Source: Nephromyces sp. MM_2019
Taxonomy: Eukaryota; Apicomplexa; Aconoidasida; Nephromycida
Assembly: GCA_015657535.1 (NCBI GenBank)
Contig: JADHZB010000659.1
Coordinates: 44,311 to 108,310 of the forward strand
Direction: 5' to 3'
Length of the DNA stretch: 64,000 bases
In this document: in pieces, positions 38,605 to 50,772 of the stretch
How positions within the stretch are numbered: the first letter of the stretch is position 1
Layout: each line of letters opens with the position of its first letter
The notes under the pieces: generated by a model
The model's database searches: none
What the model saw: the letters and a program-made list of their open reading frames with translations, nothing else
What the model was told of the DNA's origin: nothing
Position numbers and translations under genes: made by a program

Positions 38605-40455
38605 TCAACTACTATTTTGCTTACAGCTCAAATAATATAGATTCATCAAATCAATTAATTACTTATTTTCCTGGAATCAATTATAATAAGATTACCTTGC
38701 AAATAGGCCTTTTAAGTATTGAGAATAACACATAACAGATAATTTTTTGTTAATTACTTATCCAATAAAATTCATTCGCATACATTATTAAATAGATGAT
38801 GCTTTCTCAATGGATAAAATTATTTTCGAATATTGAGATTTTACAGTATATAAATTTAAATTCTTAAACTATGATTCTAACATCACCTATTGAATCTCCT
38901 AACTTTTAACCAAGCCATTTATTCTAAAATTAAATGAAATCTTTTCGTAATTTAGCCATTTTAAATCAACACTTGGTTTATTGACCTCTAAGGCCTATTT
39001 AATGCCACACATGAACACTAAAAACAATGCCCATAAAATTCTAAAAAATTCAATTATCTCTTTGCTAATTTAAGGTACTAATTAGATTTCAATTATACAT
39101 ATATGTGATTGAAAAAAAATGAATAGACTCACTCTTAAAAAACAATTACAGCTCCCTATTTAAATATTCTTTATAACTTTAAGTTCTTACCTTTTACTAA
39201 AAATTAAGCTTTTGAAAATTTGTTTTAGGTTTTTGACATATTTGATATTACACCTTAGAGCATAGTCCTGCAGGTTTTTGTTTTTGTGTAAAAATTAATT
39301 TGAAGTGACTGTTTAGATTGCTTAAGCTTACTATCGTATAATCAAACCAATATTTTCCGGTGAATTTTGGACTTGTATATATATATAGTTTTATTTCGGA
39401 CTTTATATTTTAGGATCTGACTTGACCAGAGAAGCTTTAGCTCAAAGTTAATGAATAATGCATATAATTTGCAAAGGCAACAATTTAGATAAAGTCACTT
39501 TACACAATAAAACATATAGCACTAATTTCATAAGCAATTTTGTAAAGTTATTGGGCAATTGTTTATGCGAATCTTAAATACACAAGTAGTGCTAGTAGCA
39601 TCAACTATTTCATAGCAACCAAAGGTTACATATGTATATATATATTTATTATGTACGCATGGGTATTGACATCTAATAATGGCAAGCCACTAGTTAAGTA
39701 ATATAGGTGTATAATTCACAACAAGTTGGGATTTATAGCCCTAAAGTTACAGTTATAAGATGTGATGCCTAAGTATACGTAGTATGTTGTTTTATAAACA
39801 GTCTATAAATGTTTCTTTATTACTGTCTCAGAAAGCCAAATAAATAAAGTAGTTTCAGCGAGTTTTGCTATAGGTAGCCGACAAATGAAATAAAACAAAT
39901 CACGCACATAAAACACATAATTAGGATCTCATATATATCAGAACACTTTTAAATGTTTCTATTTTTATTCTTTAAATCTCAACAAGAGCCAATTACTTAA
40001 TTTTTATACATAAAATATAGGAATATAACTTCCTTTTTACTCTAGATTGTTTATCACCATTTCCTTAGAATCCTTTTATTTTCCAAAAGAATACTATATT
40101 TCTTATCATTTTTAAAAAACTTTATTAAGTCACTTTTTACCTACCAAACTATGATTACAACACAATTTCTAGCAAAAATCCAACATAAAAAGTATTTAAT
40201 AGATTCATATAAAACGGATTCACCGATTGTAACAACACCTTAAATCATAACTATAATAAACTATATAAAATATTTTACATTCCCCCATTAAAAGTGAACA
40301 TATCATTTATTTCAAAGTGCTCCTTGATAGTTGATTCCTCACTTTCTGAAAGTATTGCTGAAATTATTGCTGAAAGTGCTAACAAAGACTATTCGAATTA
40401 CAAACAACACATTCAATTTATTCTATACCTTCATCATTTTGTATTCTTCTAAAAA
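38605..40455. other. Intergenic, A+T-rich, 1.85 kb
   Basis: No exon or RNA gene recognised. Short TA tracts near 39378 and 39640. Confidence 0.5.
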
Positions 40456-41582
40456 ATGAGATTTAACATCTTTGGAAAAAAGTCCCTTGAGGGTAAGCAT
40501 ACAAATCTATGATATTAGACATTTTATACCACGATTTCCAACAAAGCTATTAAGTGGTGTACATATCAAAACATTAAAATTAAAAAATAATAATACAAGG
40601 TAGAATAAAGGAGAATAGCTAAACACTTTTTTGATTTCCACCGTTGATGGAACTAATAGACACATGTTTATACCTCTTACAGAATCCCTAAGGGAACACA
40701 AGGCAAGTATTAGAAAATCAATAAGGGAAATTGACCGTGAAAGATCTGCTTTAGAGAGGCAGGAAAAAGAAATAGCGAAGAATATCAAAAATGAAGCTAA
40801 AGAAGGAAGAACGGTAATCTCACAACTATCCCAGCTTTCCAATAACTGAAATAAATTTTTTTTAAACTCCATTTTTCAAAACTTTATGAACCTAGTTCCG
40901 CATTTACAGAAATTAGTCTAGATTTAAATCTATATTAACATCAATTTTTGCTCTTGTCAGAAACAATTAAAATTTATGGCCAGGGATTTAGTGAGGATAC
41001 AAAATCATATCGAAAAATTCTATGAAATGAGATCACACCTTCAAGCTGTAAGTTTAAGATTACAGACGGTAAAATCATCCAAAGCCATGTCTGATTCTAT
41101 GAAAGATGTCTCAAAGGTATTTTATAATCAGATAGTTTGAATAATCTTCATTTGATAATAATATATTTGCCAAATTATAGGTTATGGCAAAAATAAATAA
41201 AGGAATGAGTATCCCTTCTCTTCAAAAAATTATGAGCGAATTCATGAAAGAGTCTACTAAACTTGGATTTTCCGAAGAAATGCTATCAGACACAATGGAT
41301 CAAGCATTTGATGTAGACGAGGCTGAGGAAGAAGAGGATCAGATTATTCAACGAACCTTAGATGCACTTGGCATAGACATGTCTATGGATTTATACAATA
41401 AAGCAAATACAAGTGGAACCAAATCATTAGATCCTGAGGTGGCTAAAGGTAATCTAATTGCTAGCAGTTCTTAACAATTGTAATAAATTTTCATTTAAAT
41501 TCACAACTACTTATCAGAACCAGCAACTGACAATGATTTACATAAGGTATTTGAAGATCGCCTCAAGAATCTTAACAGTTGA
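40456..41582 (+). CDS. VPS2: ESCRT-III subunit Vps2/CHMP2, 218 aa
   Basis: Polymerises on membranes for budding and scission and is disassembled by Vps4. Five exons: 40456-40492, 40683-40813, 40961-41116, 41181-41448, 41518-41582 (657 nt). The first exon codes MRFNIFGKKSLE, the amphipathic N-terminal helix seen in CHMP2. Next come the basic helices SIREIDRERSALERQEKEIA and KFMARDLVRIQNHIEKFYEM, AVSLRLQTVKSSKAMSDSM, IPSLQKIMSEFMKES, and an acidic segment (FDVDEAEEEEDQII). The final exon ends VFEDRLKNLNS, a good MIM1 motif for the Vps4 MIT domain. Length and order match CHMP2A (about 222 aa). Paralog choice (CHMP2 rather than CHMP3) rests on the N-terminus and the RDLVR helix. Confidence 0.92.
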
Positions 41583-42109
41583 TTTTCCTTTACGTATGTA
41601 TTATGTACAATAATATCTTTACTTAACTTGATAATATTAACTCCCAACCCGTTGACCTAGCGCTTACAAGGTTAAAAATTCTCTATTTTTTTGGCACAAC
41701 AAACACTTGATAATTCTATATTCAAAATTCGAAATATTTTTACAAAGCTTCTTAATTTTTTGTTTGCAAGCGAAACACTAAAAGGTGTAAAACTTGTAAG
41801 TACTTTAGACCTAATTTTTTAAAATATAATTCGAACCCAACTTGTTCAGATATTCTATGCATTTGAATGCTAATTTTATTTTCCATATGGTCAATTTTTT
41901 GAAATCAATGAAGCTAAGTATAAAAGTTAATTTAATTAACCAATGTGAACAAGGTTTTCGTTTTTGTAAAATTAATTTAAAAAGAGTTTAAATTATAGAA
42001 CATTCTTTCACAAACTGATTTTTGATTAGGGATGAGCTTAGTTCAACAGAGTAGTAATGAGTTAAATGGCATTTAATATTTGGCGTTTTATTGTGTACTC
42101 CAAATTGTT
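41583..42109. other. Convergent intergenic spacer
   Basis: A+T-rich spacer between the convergent Vps2 and RBM22-like genes. Nothing recognised. Confidence 0.6.
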
Positions 42110-43527
42110 TCACTTTCTATGTTCTGCCTCAGATGGATTCATAGATGCATATACATGAACCGCTGAAGGTTTGTGCCTCTTAATAGAAGCGTCATAATTA
42201 TTATCATTCTGGTTGGCTAAGAAGTGGCTTGAAGGTGTTTTTCTAGAATGAATATCATAGGTCGGACCTAATGAGAAGAAAGAGTATAAAGAACTTTGTT
42301 CAATTGCCTAAACTTAAATTATATATATTAGCACTAACCATAAGCTTTGTATTGTGGATATTCTCTTGAAGTGGATTGTAAATTGTTTACGGTAGATGAG
42401 GATGGGACAGTGTTTGATGTAGTAGAATTTCGATTATTTAAATTCCCCCAGGAAATGCTCAGCTTTTTATTGTTAATGAATAAATTATCAGAGAAATCAT
42501 TCATAGCTTCTACAGCCGATTTCCGTGAAGAATATGTTACTAGAGCACAAGATTGACGAGGCATCATTTTGATTGATCGGATATCGCCATGTGGTGTAAA
42601 ATGTTGCCTTAAAGATTTTTCATCAATATCTGGGGTTAGGTTGCCAATATAGATGGATGTAGTGTTGTTCTCGTCTTGAGCATTCTGAGAAATATGAGAA
42701 TAAGCAAATGAGTTCATTGGGTGTAAAATTAAATATTGGATTAGCATGTCGATATAAAATAGCAAACAAACCTTGGTAGATGATTCTTGTGCCCTTCGTA
42801 GGATTTTATCCGCAACAGGGTCATCCTGACCTATAAATCGGTCACGAATTTTTTGATTTGCTAGTTCAGGGTCATGGTTATCTTCTTCATGCAAGTATGG
42901 GCATTCCGCTCCCCTGTTGCAAGCTCCTCTTAACCAGAATGTACAGACTCGAGGTCGATTGCGTTTATAATAAGGCTCTAAGCGTGCAAGTTTCTTAAGC
43001 CCTTCATGTGCAGCAAGTGATTTACCGTAGGGGAGGTCTTCAGCCATTTTGTCAATTTGTGAAGCCATATAGTTAAGATTTACGTAAGATTCTGGAAGCT
43101 CTAGTTTTTGGTGACCTTCTAAGAACTTATCTCTGACCTGTGTAGAGTTTTAGGAAAGAATATAGTCATGTCTTGTATAGAGTTGTTAAAGATCTACAAT
43201 CAATGCATAGAGTTCTATTTTGAAGATTAAGTATACCTGAACAGGTAGTCCATATTCCAAATCGAAAAGGCAAACCTGACAGACGTTTTTCAAGCGAGCA
43301 CAGCTTTGGCATATGATAGTTTGTTTATATCGTGCTTGGGGGCCGGGCTTCCAACGAAAAGAAGTGTATGGTCTTGCGCATATCTTACATTCTTTGTTAG
43401 AAGGCTCACGAATCATTCTTACATATGGGTTATCTCCCAAGCAGCTTTCACATACAGTTGGGAATGCTCCAGCCTCATGCTTTTGATGATTTACATCTCC
43501 AACGATACGGTAGCCAGACCTCTCCAT
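42110..43527 (-). CDS. RBM22: RBM22/Ecm2(Slt11)-like splicing factor, 386 aa
   Basis: Spliceosomal protein of the activated spliceosome that binds the U6 internal stem-loop region. Four exons (high to low): 43527-43237, 43137-42772, 42684-42339, 42267-42110 (1161 nt; introns 99, 87 and 71 bp). The N-terminal zinc ribbons are clear: [44 protein letters not shown], followed by [13 protein letters not shown] as in RBM22. A C-x7-C-x5-C-x3-H finger follows ([22 protein letters not shown]). The RRM reads [38 protein letters not shown] and KLSISWG. The C-terminus is Ser/Asn-rich and hydrophilic. Size is close to yeast Ecm2 and shorter than human RBM22, which has a Pro-rich tail. Confidence 0.95.
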
Positions 43528-45014
43528 TGTACTTATATATGAGGTTTATAAAATGAAAAAAAAATATAGAAAAAAAATTAAATGTATACAACTATTGGGT
43601 AAATGTTAAACTATAGTGAAGTGGACAACCATTTTAGTCAAAATTAAAAGCACAAGTAATTTTAAGACTAGAGGTTGAAATTAAAAGCTAACTAAAATTA
43701 AAGCTAGTGTATGCAATTGTTGCATATATTACTAAATTTTAATCAAGTTTTGTCACATCAATTTTAAGAGATGAGGATTTGTGATTGTTAGGGATGTTTA
43801 AAAGTATCAAATGTTAAGTTTTATGAAAAACAGGATTTTAACCTCTTGAGACTGAGTTACGTAGGTAGGTAATTTATTTTTTACATAACTACAATATAAA
43901 GTGATGTAAGCTTTCTCAATTCATTAGGGTAGCTAGATTATACAATCCAAATTGTCTACGAGCACAATTCTAGCATTATACAAATATAAAATATAAAATG
44001 TCAGGATCAAAAATTCACCATCTGAGTTGAAGTTAAGTCGAATCTACTACTACGGATAAGATACTTTAATTAAACATTTGTGAATCAATGGTATTCCTAA
44101 AGACAGCAATAAATATATCATGACAATTAAGAGTCTTGTTAATAAGGCACATTTCATTTTACAAGAGTTTTAGAGGTATAAAAATGAATAGAATTTCTCA
44201 CAAGTATTGAACAATATAATGAATCGGACACACTCTAATCAAATTAGTTTAATAAGTGTTTTGTAACTAAATTTTGAAGAAGTAAGGTTTTAACATCTTG
44301 TGATTGAAGATAATTTACTAATAAAATTCAATATAAATAAGCTATAAATCAAATTTTAACATCTTTAAAGTTATTTACTAATTTACTATTCAACTATGTT
44401 TCTCACTTCAAAGATTTTATGACATTCTTCGATACACTATGACTTGTTCCAAGAGTATATGTCACATTATACTTTTATGTATTTTGACGAGTATTTGCTG
44501 TGATAAATTTCGAATTATTTTTACGGTTTGATTTGGGTATAACAAGCTTCGTTTTTCTATATGTTTTTGTTTATGTTTATATGTTTCAACTAATGTTTAT
44601 GAGTACCTGTCAATTTGGGCATAGGTAAAGGCATACGCAACATCTATTTTAAAATGCGTTGTATTTTAGCTTACACATGAACATTCCTATTAAAAAAACA
44701 CATGCCTTTTTCTTGTAATATATATATATATATATATATATTACAAAGCATCCCGTCTAAAATAAATTCAACACAATGATACAGTCTCCCAGTAACAATG
44801 CACTTCAACCATCAAATGTGCTAGAATATTTATAATTTTTAATTTACACTCAAATTCATGCTTGCTTTAGTATACTAATAATAAAGGTTATCTTTCTAAA
44901 ACGCTTCTAAATGGCTTTTTAAAAAAAAAGAACACTCAAGACTTGATTTTCATTAAATATTACAGTTTTTCTTACTCCCTCTAACGTCAAATTAGTCCTG
45001 AATATAACTAATCT
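43528..45014. other. Intergenic, with a perfect TA-core palindrome
   Basis: A+T-rich. The only distinctive element is a palindromic TA tract at about 44713-44746. No exon seen. Confidence 0.5.
44713..44746. repeat. (TA)n palindrome with TTGTAA arms
   Basis: A run of TA dinucleotides flanked by TTGTAA on the left and TTACAA on the right, so the whole element is self-complementary. It lies in intergenic DNA between the RBM22-like and PP2C genes. Confidence 0.8.
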
Positions 45015-46567
45015 TTATGGATTTAAAAAGATAATTGTGCATGTAATATCATCAGAAATTCCTTCAGTTTGTATCCACCTTGATAATGACTCTCTAATTA
45101 GTGCATCACATGCACCTTTAACATCTTTTGAATCATAATAAACACATACAATTTCCACAGCCTCTTCATTTGAAATGAACTCCCACACACCATCAGTTGC
45201 CAAAATTATAATTCTATCAGTACTAACTATTGTATGTTCTACAAACTCAGGTCTTGATATAACACCCACAGATGCAGCAATCGTGTCACCCATCGATCTT
45301 GACATTGCTAAACCTGGTACATAGCCAGTAGCCTTCCAAACTCTATCATAATATTAAGAGTGAGAGATTAATTATGTGTGTTGTGTAATTAAAAGATGTT
45401 TATGAAATCAGTAATTTGTATGAAACTAGCAAAAGTGTTTGAGATACCTGCTAAAATATTTACATGTATAAAAAGCTATAACATTAGATGGTTAGTGTAT
45501 AACTTAAAAGATCAAAATGATTAGAAATAAATGAAAAGATATGTGGCTCTCAAGACTTTATTACCAAATAAGCTAGCTATAACAGTATTGATGTTTGAAA
45601 CAAAAAGCTCAATGCTTAAATTAAACTAAATTACTTTCAAAACCAAGGTAAATAATATAATACATTGAATAACCTAATTTCTATCAAATTAGTATTATTA
45701 CCTATCAGGCCCTGATTCTACACCATATTCATTTAGAATAGGCCCAACTTTACCACCACTTTGAAGAATCCGTTGTAGCTCATCGGGCCTAGATGGTTTG
45801 TGATCAAAAGAAAGTGCTTTAGCTTGCCATTTACCATTCGAAAAACTGCCCAATATTGCACGGCTGTCGCCCACATTTCCACATATTATTTGATCTTGGA
45901 CAATAAAAAGCATTGTACAAGTTGATCCACTCAGAGTACAATCAATAGAAGACTTTTTAATTAATTCTGTATTTATAGCTTCATATAACCGAATGATTGA
46001 ATCAGTGTTGAAGTTATAACTAGTATTATTGTTTTTAGCAAGGAAATTTGCACTATCTTCATTGTTATTTCCAGCATATTTATTAATGTTTATACCATAC
46101 TTATGAGTAGCAGTTGAAATAGGATTTGTACTATCACGGCAGGTTGTTTTGATGAATTTTGGAATTTTCTCCTTGATTAATTTCGATACCAATTGTCCAT
46201 TGTATCCATGTCCATCCATAACAGCAAATACATAATTTCCAACAACATTTTGATGATCTAATATCTCAAGATGATCGTCTTGATTTTGCTTGTTAAATTG
46301 AAAGGGTGATTCGCCAGGAATAGAAAATGAAAAGTGTATATCTATACATCCATTATTCGTAAAATTTCTCTCAATTTTTCCATTTTTCTTCAAATCTTTT
46401 AGGAAAACTTTTTTATTTTCGCTCTTTTTGTTTTTAATAAGTGGTATATTCCAATAAAATTGTGGTTTTTCATAGTATTCTTCATACTCATTGTTGACAA
46501 CTGTTAGCCTTCTCCTTGTTGTATCTCTCTTTGGATTCACTAGATTATATTCATTCTTATCACACAT
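45015..46567 (-). CDS. PP2C-family serine/threonine phosphatase, about 397 aa
   Basis: Metal-dependent PPM phosphatase. Exon 1 ends at 45702 and exon 2 is 45342-45015; the GT-AG intron (45343-45701, 359 bp) is much longer than those upstream. The open frame reaches 46630, but the first in-frame ATG is at 46567 (MCDKNEYNLVN), so I use that; an extra upstream exon is possible. Motifs in order: NKQNQDDHLEI, NYVFAVMDGHGYNG (metal-binding DGHG), SGSTCTMLFI, CGNVGDSRAILG, SFDHKPSRPDELQRI, PGLAMSRSMGD, IILATDGVWEFIS and SDDITCTIIFLNP at the C-terminus. All metal-ligand Asp positions are visible, so it should be active. An Asn-rich insert of ~35 residues follows the DGHG segment, typical of A+T-rich protist proteins. 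No transmembrane segment or partner domain; substrate unknown. Confidence 0.92.
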
Positions 46568-48062
46568 TACTATGGACGATGAATTATGACCCTTGTCTAA
46601 GAATATAAGCGTAAATTTGGTAGAGTACAAGTTTGCATTTTAGGGTATGATTTATTTATGAAGGAAATATTAGAATCTTAATTTGACTAGAATCATGATA
46701 TTTAACTACTTCAATCTAAAGTTTATATATATATGTCAAAAACTTAAATATTTCAACTTAAAATCTATATATAAATCTAAATAAAATCCTTTAAAATATA
46801 ACGAATCAAAATAGTTGAATGTAAACTGTTACATAAATAGTCGTAAAATTTTATACGTTATTCTTAAAATAACTTGATAACATAAACACACAAAATGATC
46901 AAAGAAGTAACAAAGACATCATGTGAACAATCCTACTTAGTCTCTAAACATGCATTTATGACCTAAGTTTTCTTTGTTTTCATTGGATAAATTATCAGCT
47001 TTCTCTTTCGAACTCTTTTTTGAAAATGTGCGAAAAAAATCCTCTTTTTTCAAATATAACTTTTGTAGGTCCATTTTTCAAATTGAATTTCAATTTTATA
47101 ATTTTAATTTCTCTTTTATTTTTTTTTCTTTAATTCTCACATTTAATTTTATCTGTGAGAAAAATATAAGTTAATTAATTTGTAATTGACAGGGACATAT
47201 TTTTCGAGAATTTGTGCATTTAAATTATTACATATTTTGATTGGAATATGATTAATTAAATGTGAAAGATCTTAGCATACTTTATAAAGCTCTATCAAAA
47301 GTATATTTAAGCAAAATTCACAATCTCATTTATTGAGCTCGAAAAATAAATTATATATCTTATATTCTCATTATATAACTTAAATTTATACATGACTCAC
47401 ATAATATATACATTATTATGCTTATAAAATAACCATAAATACATAGAAAAGGAGAGAATGTACAAGTATGCACTCGAAATTGCAGCCAAAACTTCTTTCC
47501 TCTTACAATTTATAATAGATTATATTTAAATATGTATTCTTATGTATATTTAATCTATTTATAAATGCAGACAAAAATTCTTAATCTAAATTATTTCTCT
47601 TGTGAGATTTCAATTAGAAAAAGTAGTCGAATTATAAATCTTGTGTGCCTAAATTGTGGAATTTGTAAATTAGTTTTAAAGTAGTTTTCAATTCAATAAA
47701 TTAATTCATTTAATAAACTATAAATAGTATATATCAAAGTTTTAATTGAATTAATACATTTCTATAATTTTATCCTTAAAATTAATATATAGCTCATATT
47801 GAACATGTTTCCTCAGAATATGTTTTAATTTAAAATTATAATATATTCTTAAAATATAGGTGAGAATGTAATTAAGTTGTAATTGCTTATTTAAAGTGTG
47901 TGAGGATGTAATTAAAGAATTGTGTGTAAGAATGTAATTAGATAATATGCGAAAATCAAGCGCCAAATAAAACTTAAAGATAGTTCCAAGTGATGTCAAT
48001 AATTAAGATCGGAGATAAATATGAAATTGTTTACAAATAAATTTCTTATTTGTAGTTTAAAT
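46568..48062. other. Intergenic, A+T-rich
   Basis: Very A+T-rich; no credible exon. This is the last plain A+T spacer before the microsatellite-rich zone begins. Confidence 0.5.
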
Positions 48063-49451
48063 CTATGATGTTTGTGTTTGTTGGCGTAATTTCTTCAAAT
48101 AATTCGGTGTGTAGGCTTCATTCAAGTATAGTGTTTCGTTTCCTAGTTTTGTGCCATTTATATTTAAGAGTGCATTTGTAGCTGTTATTGAGTCTTTGAA
48201 TGTTATATACCCTGATTGTTGTTTATCTATTTAGAAATATGTAAATATATGTTGTTAACCAAAGTGTACGGAATTGGTATGTGTGTATTATTTTCTGTAT
48301 GTACTTCTGAATGCGTGTTTGTTAGTGTTTATATTTCCTTATGCGTATGATTTTATATGTATTGTTTTATGTATATTATTTTGTATAAATTGTTTTGTAA
48401 GATTTTGTGTGTATTGTTTTGTGAGAATTATTTTCTATATATTGTTTGTGCAAGCATCTTTTGTTCAAACTTGTATGCACAAAAATATCAATCTTTGTAG
48501 TTTGCAATATAAACATACCTATTTCATTATTTTTTTTAATTTTTACTGTACATATCTGGGGGCCATAATGAAAATTGATGAAATTTTCAAATTGAATTTT
48601 ATTAATGTGTGGATCAAGGTTATTAAAATATAATATGTTTGCACCAAAAGTGATTGGGTTTACACATTTTTCGGCCAAAAGTCGCCTCTCTCTATTTAAT
48701 TCAGATATATGATTTGTACCTGTATCCCTTGTTAATGATTTTGTTCTTCGCCGTTTTGTCCATTTACCCCATTTTGCACGCAATTTCGATGAATTTGATC
48801 TTTCAACAGGTTCATAAGTAATTTGTTTTATCTATTATAATACACACAAAGAAAAGTCTATACACACGAGTTTGCAAGTTTAGAAATATGCAAATATATA
48901 TAAGATATGTAGGTAAACATTTAATTCACGTGTAAGAGTTTTAAACATTATATATACATCTATAAATTTCATATATAAACACATTACGAGTACACTCATA
49001 CAGACAGCACATACCCAGGGCATACAAAATATAGCCACACACACAACCCGTACTCAACACACAAATAAATACCTAACATTCAATTACATACCCAAAACAC
49101 ACATACATACTCAGCACACACAATCATACCCAACACAAACAATAATACTCAACACAAACAATCATACCCAACACAAGCAATCATACCCAACACAAACAAT
49201 CATACCCAACACAAACAATCATACCCAACACAAACAATCATACCCAACACAAACAATTATACCCAACACAAACAATCGTACCCAACACAAACAATCATAC
49301 CCAACACAAACAAATAGATAATTATGCTTTGGCTGACCTTTGATGAGTGAAAGAAAGAATAAACTAAGTTTGACGAATTTTGTTTGTATTTTAAATAAAT
49401 TATGAAAAATAAATAAAATTGGAAGCATTTTAGTAGGAATTTACTGCCCAT
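48063..49451 (-). CDS. Small basic protein with a partial RRM-like fold, about 196 aa (5' exon tentative)
   Basis: Two exons are convincing: 48831-48519 and 48226-48063, joined in phase 1 (donor GTATGT). They encode a very basic segment (KLRAKWGKWTKRRRTKSL) followed by an RRM-like half: ANILYFNNLDPHINKIQFEN, then ICTVKIKK, then SGYITFKDSITATNALLNIN. This reads as RNP2, a loop, and RNP1 of a divergent RNA-recognition motif. A candidate first exon, 49451-49338 (starting MGSKFLLKCF, hydrophobic), splices in phase 0 across a 506-bp intron holding a 19-bp minisatellite, but it could be wrong. Total then is 591 nt. I do not recognise the family; RNA binding is an inference from the RRM-like pattern and basic charge. 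Confidence 0.5.
49109..49316. repeat. 19-bp minisatellite, about 10-11 copies
   Basis: Tandem units of ACCCAACACAAACAATCAT (plus strand) with a few substitutions and diverged CA-rich copies at the left edge. It falls inside the proposed first intron of the small RRM-like gene, close to the proposed donor site. Unit length is not a multiple of three, so peptide repeats read from it are not meaningful. Confidence 0.9.
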
Positions 49452-50772
49452 AATCAACGAGGGAAAATATAATAAACATAGTCTTTTAATATATAAATAA
49501 TATATGTAAACTTATTTGTGTGTTTGTGTGTGTTTGATTATTTGTGCGTATAAGTTTATGTATGCGTTAAATTGTGTGTGTCAAGTGTATATGTATAAAA
49601 CTGGTATAAGATTATATGTGTATTAAATTTTGTAGGTGTATGAAGTATGTGTGTGTAAAGTTATGTGTGAGTGAAGCTATATGCATATGTAAAAGCTTAT
49701 GAGTGTAAATAAAGTTTTTATGTGTAAATTTTTGTATATGTTTAAGTGCGTATTTTGTGCAAAATTGTTTGTGTGTAAAAAGTATAGATGTGTGAAGTTA
49801 TATGTGTGGATGAAGTACTTTTTGCGTAAAATGTGTTTGTGGATTGAATAATATATTTATCTAAGATTTTCTGATAGTTTGTTCATGTTAAAATGTTTAT
49901 GTATATGTGTAAAGCTACTCTTGATCATGAAGATATACATGTGTGTAGGTAGAATACATATGTATATAAATTTAAACATTTGTTTGTGTAAATTTATGTG
50001 TGTGTGTGTTTTATAGATTATGTAAACTTTGTGTGTGATAGTTAAACATTTATATTTGTATACATACCACTTTTTCAATGGGAATTCAACAAAAGAAAGC
50101 GTGTTAGATATATCTGGATAGTTTTAAAGTAAACCATTGTGTTGTATATATTTTTATATATAATTAATATATAAAATATGGTTAAGTTTGTGTGTAATTT
50201 TTTATTTTTTTTTTATAATTTATCTATAAACATTTGACCAGAATATGCTAACGATAAACTCCTTAAGAAATATAAAATTATCAGTAATTAAAAAATGTTA
50301 ATACCTAGCATTTAATATAATCTAGGATTGAGTTTGCACAAAAAATATTAATTTTACTAAAATCTTATAATTATTTTTACTACAACCTTTGAATAATTTT
50401 ACACACATTATAAATACTCTTAGTATTTGCTTTAATTGGCTCTCTTCTCAATATGTCGTAATTACGTTATACTCGTTAAAATTACATTATGTTAAAATTA
50501 TATCTTATACAGATTAAAATGATTTTACACACTCGCTACAGCTAAATTGTTATACACTCGTACTATACTTGAATTATACACACATTACCATTATTTATAC
50601 ATACATGTTATAATTATTTTAAACAAATATTACAATGGTTTTATAGATATTTTAAACAATGATTTTATACGGTCTATAAACCAATGTTTACATACAAAAT
50701 TGTACACACAATGTTTGGAATTAAATAAAATATTAAAATGGAATTGTTTAACAAAATGTTTTATTTAAAAAA
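49452..50772. other. TG-rich and A+T-rich intergenic DNA
   Basis: From about 49500 to 50060 the plus strand is dominated by TG/TA-rich, T-rich simple sequence; after that plain A+T. It holds no exon I can support. It should contain the promoter of the small RRM-like gene and the 3' UTR of the NTMT1 gene. Confidence 0.5.

Noticed and set aside
49109..49316. CRISPR-like array
   Set aside because: The units are contiguous tandem repeats without unique spacers, in eukaryotic DNA; it is a minisatellite.
49219..49457. Repeat peptide VGYDCLCWV
   Set aside because: Arises from reading the 19-bp minisatellite in several frames; the unit is not a multiple of three.
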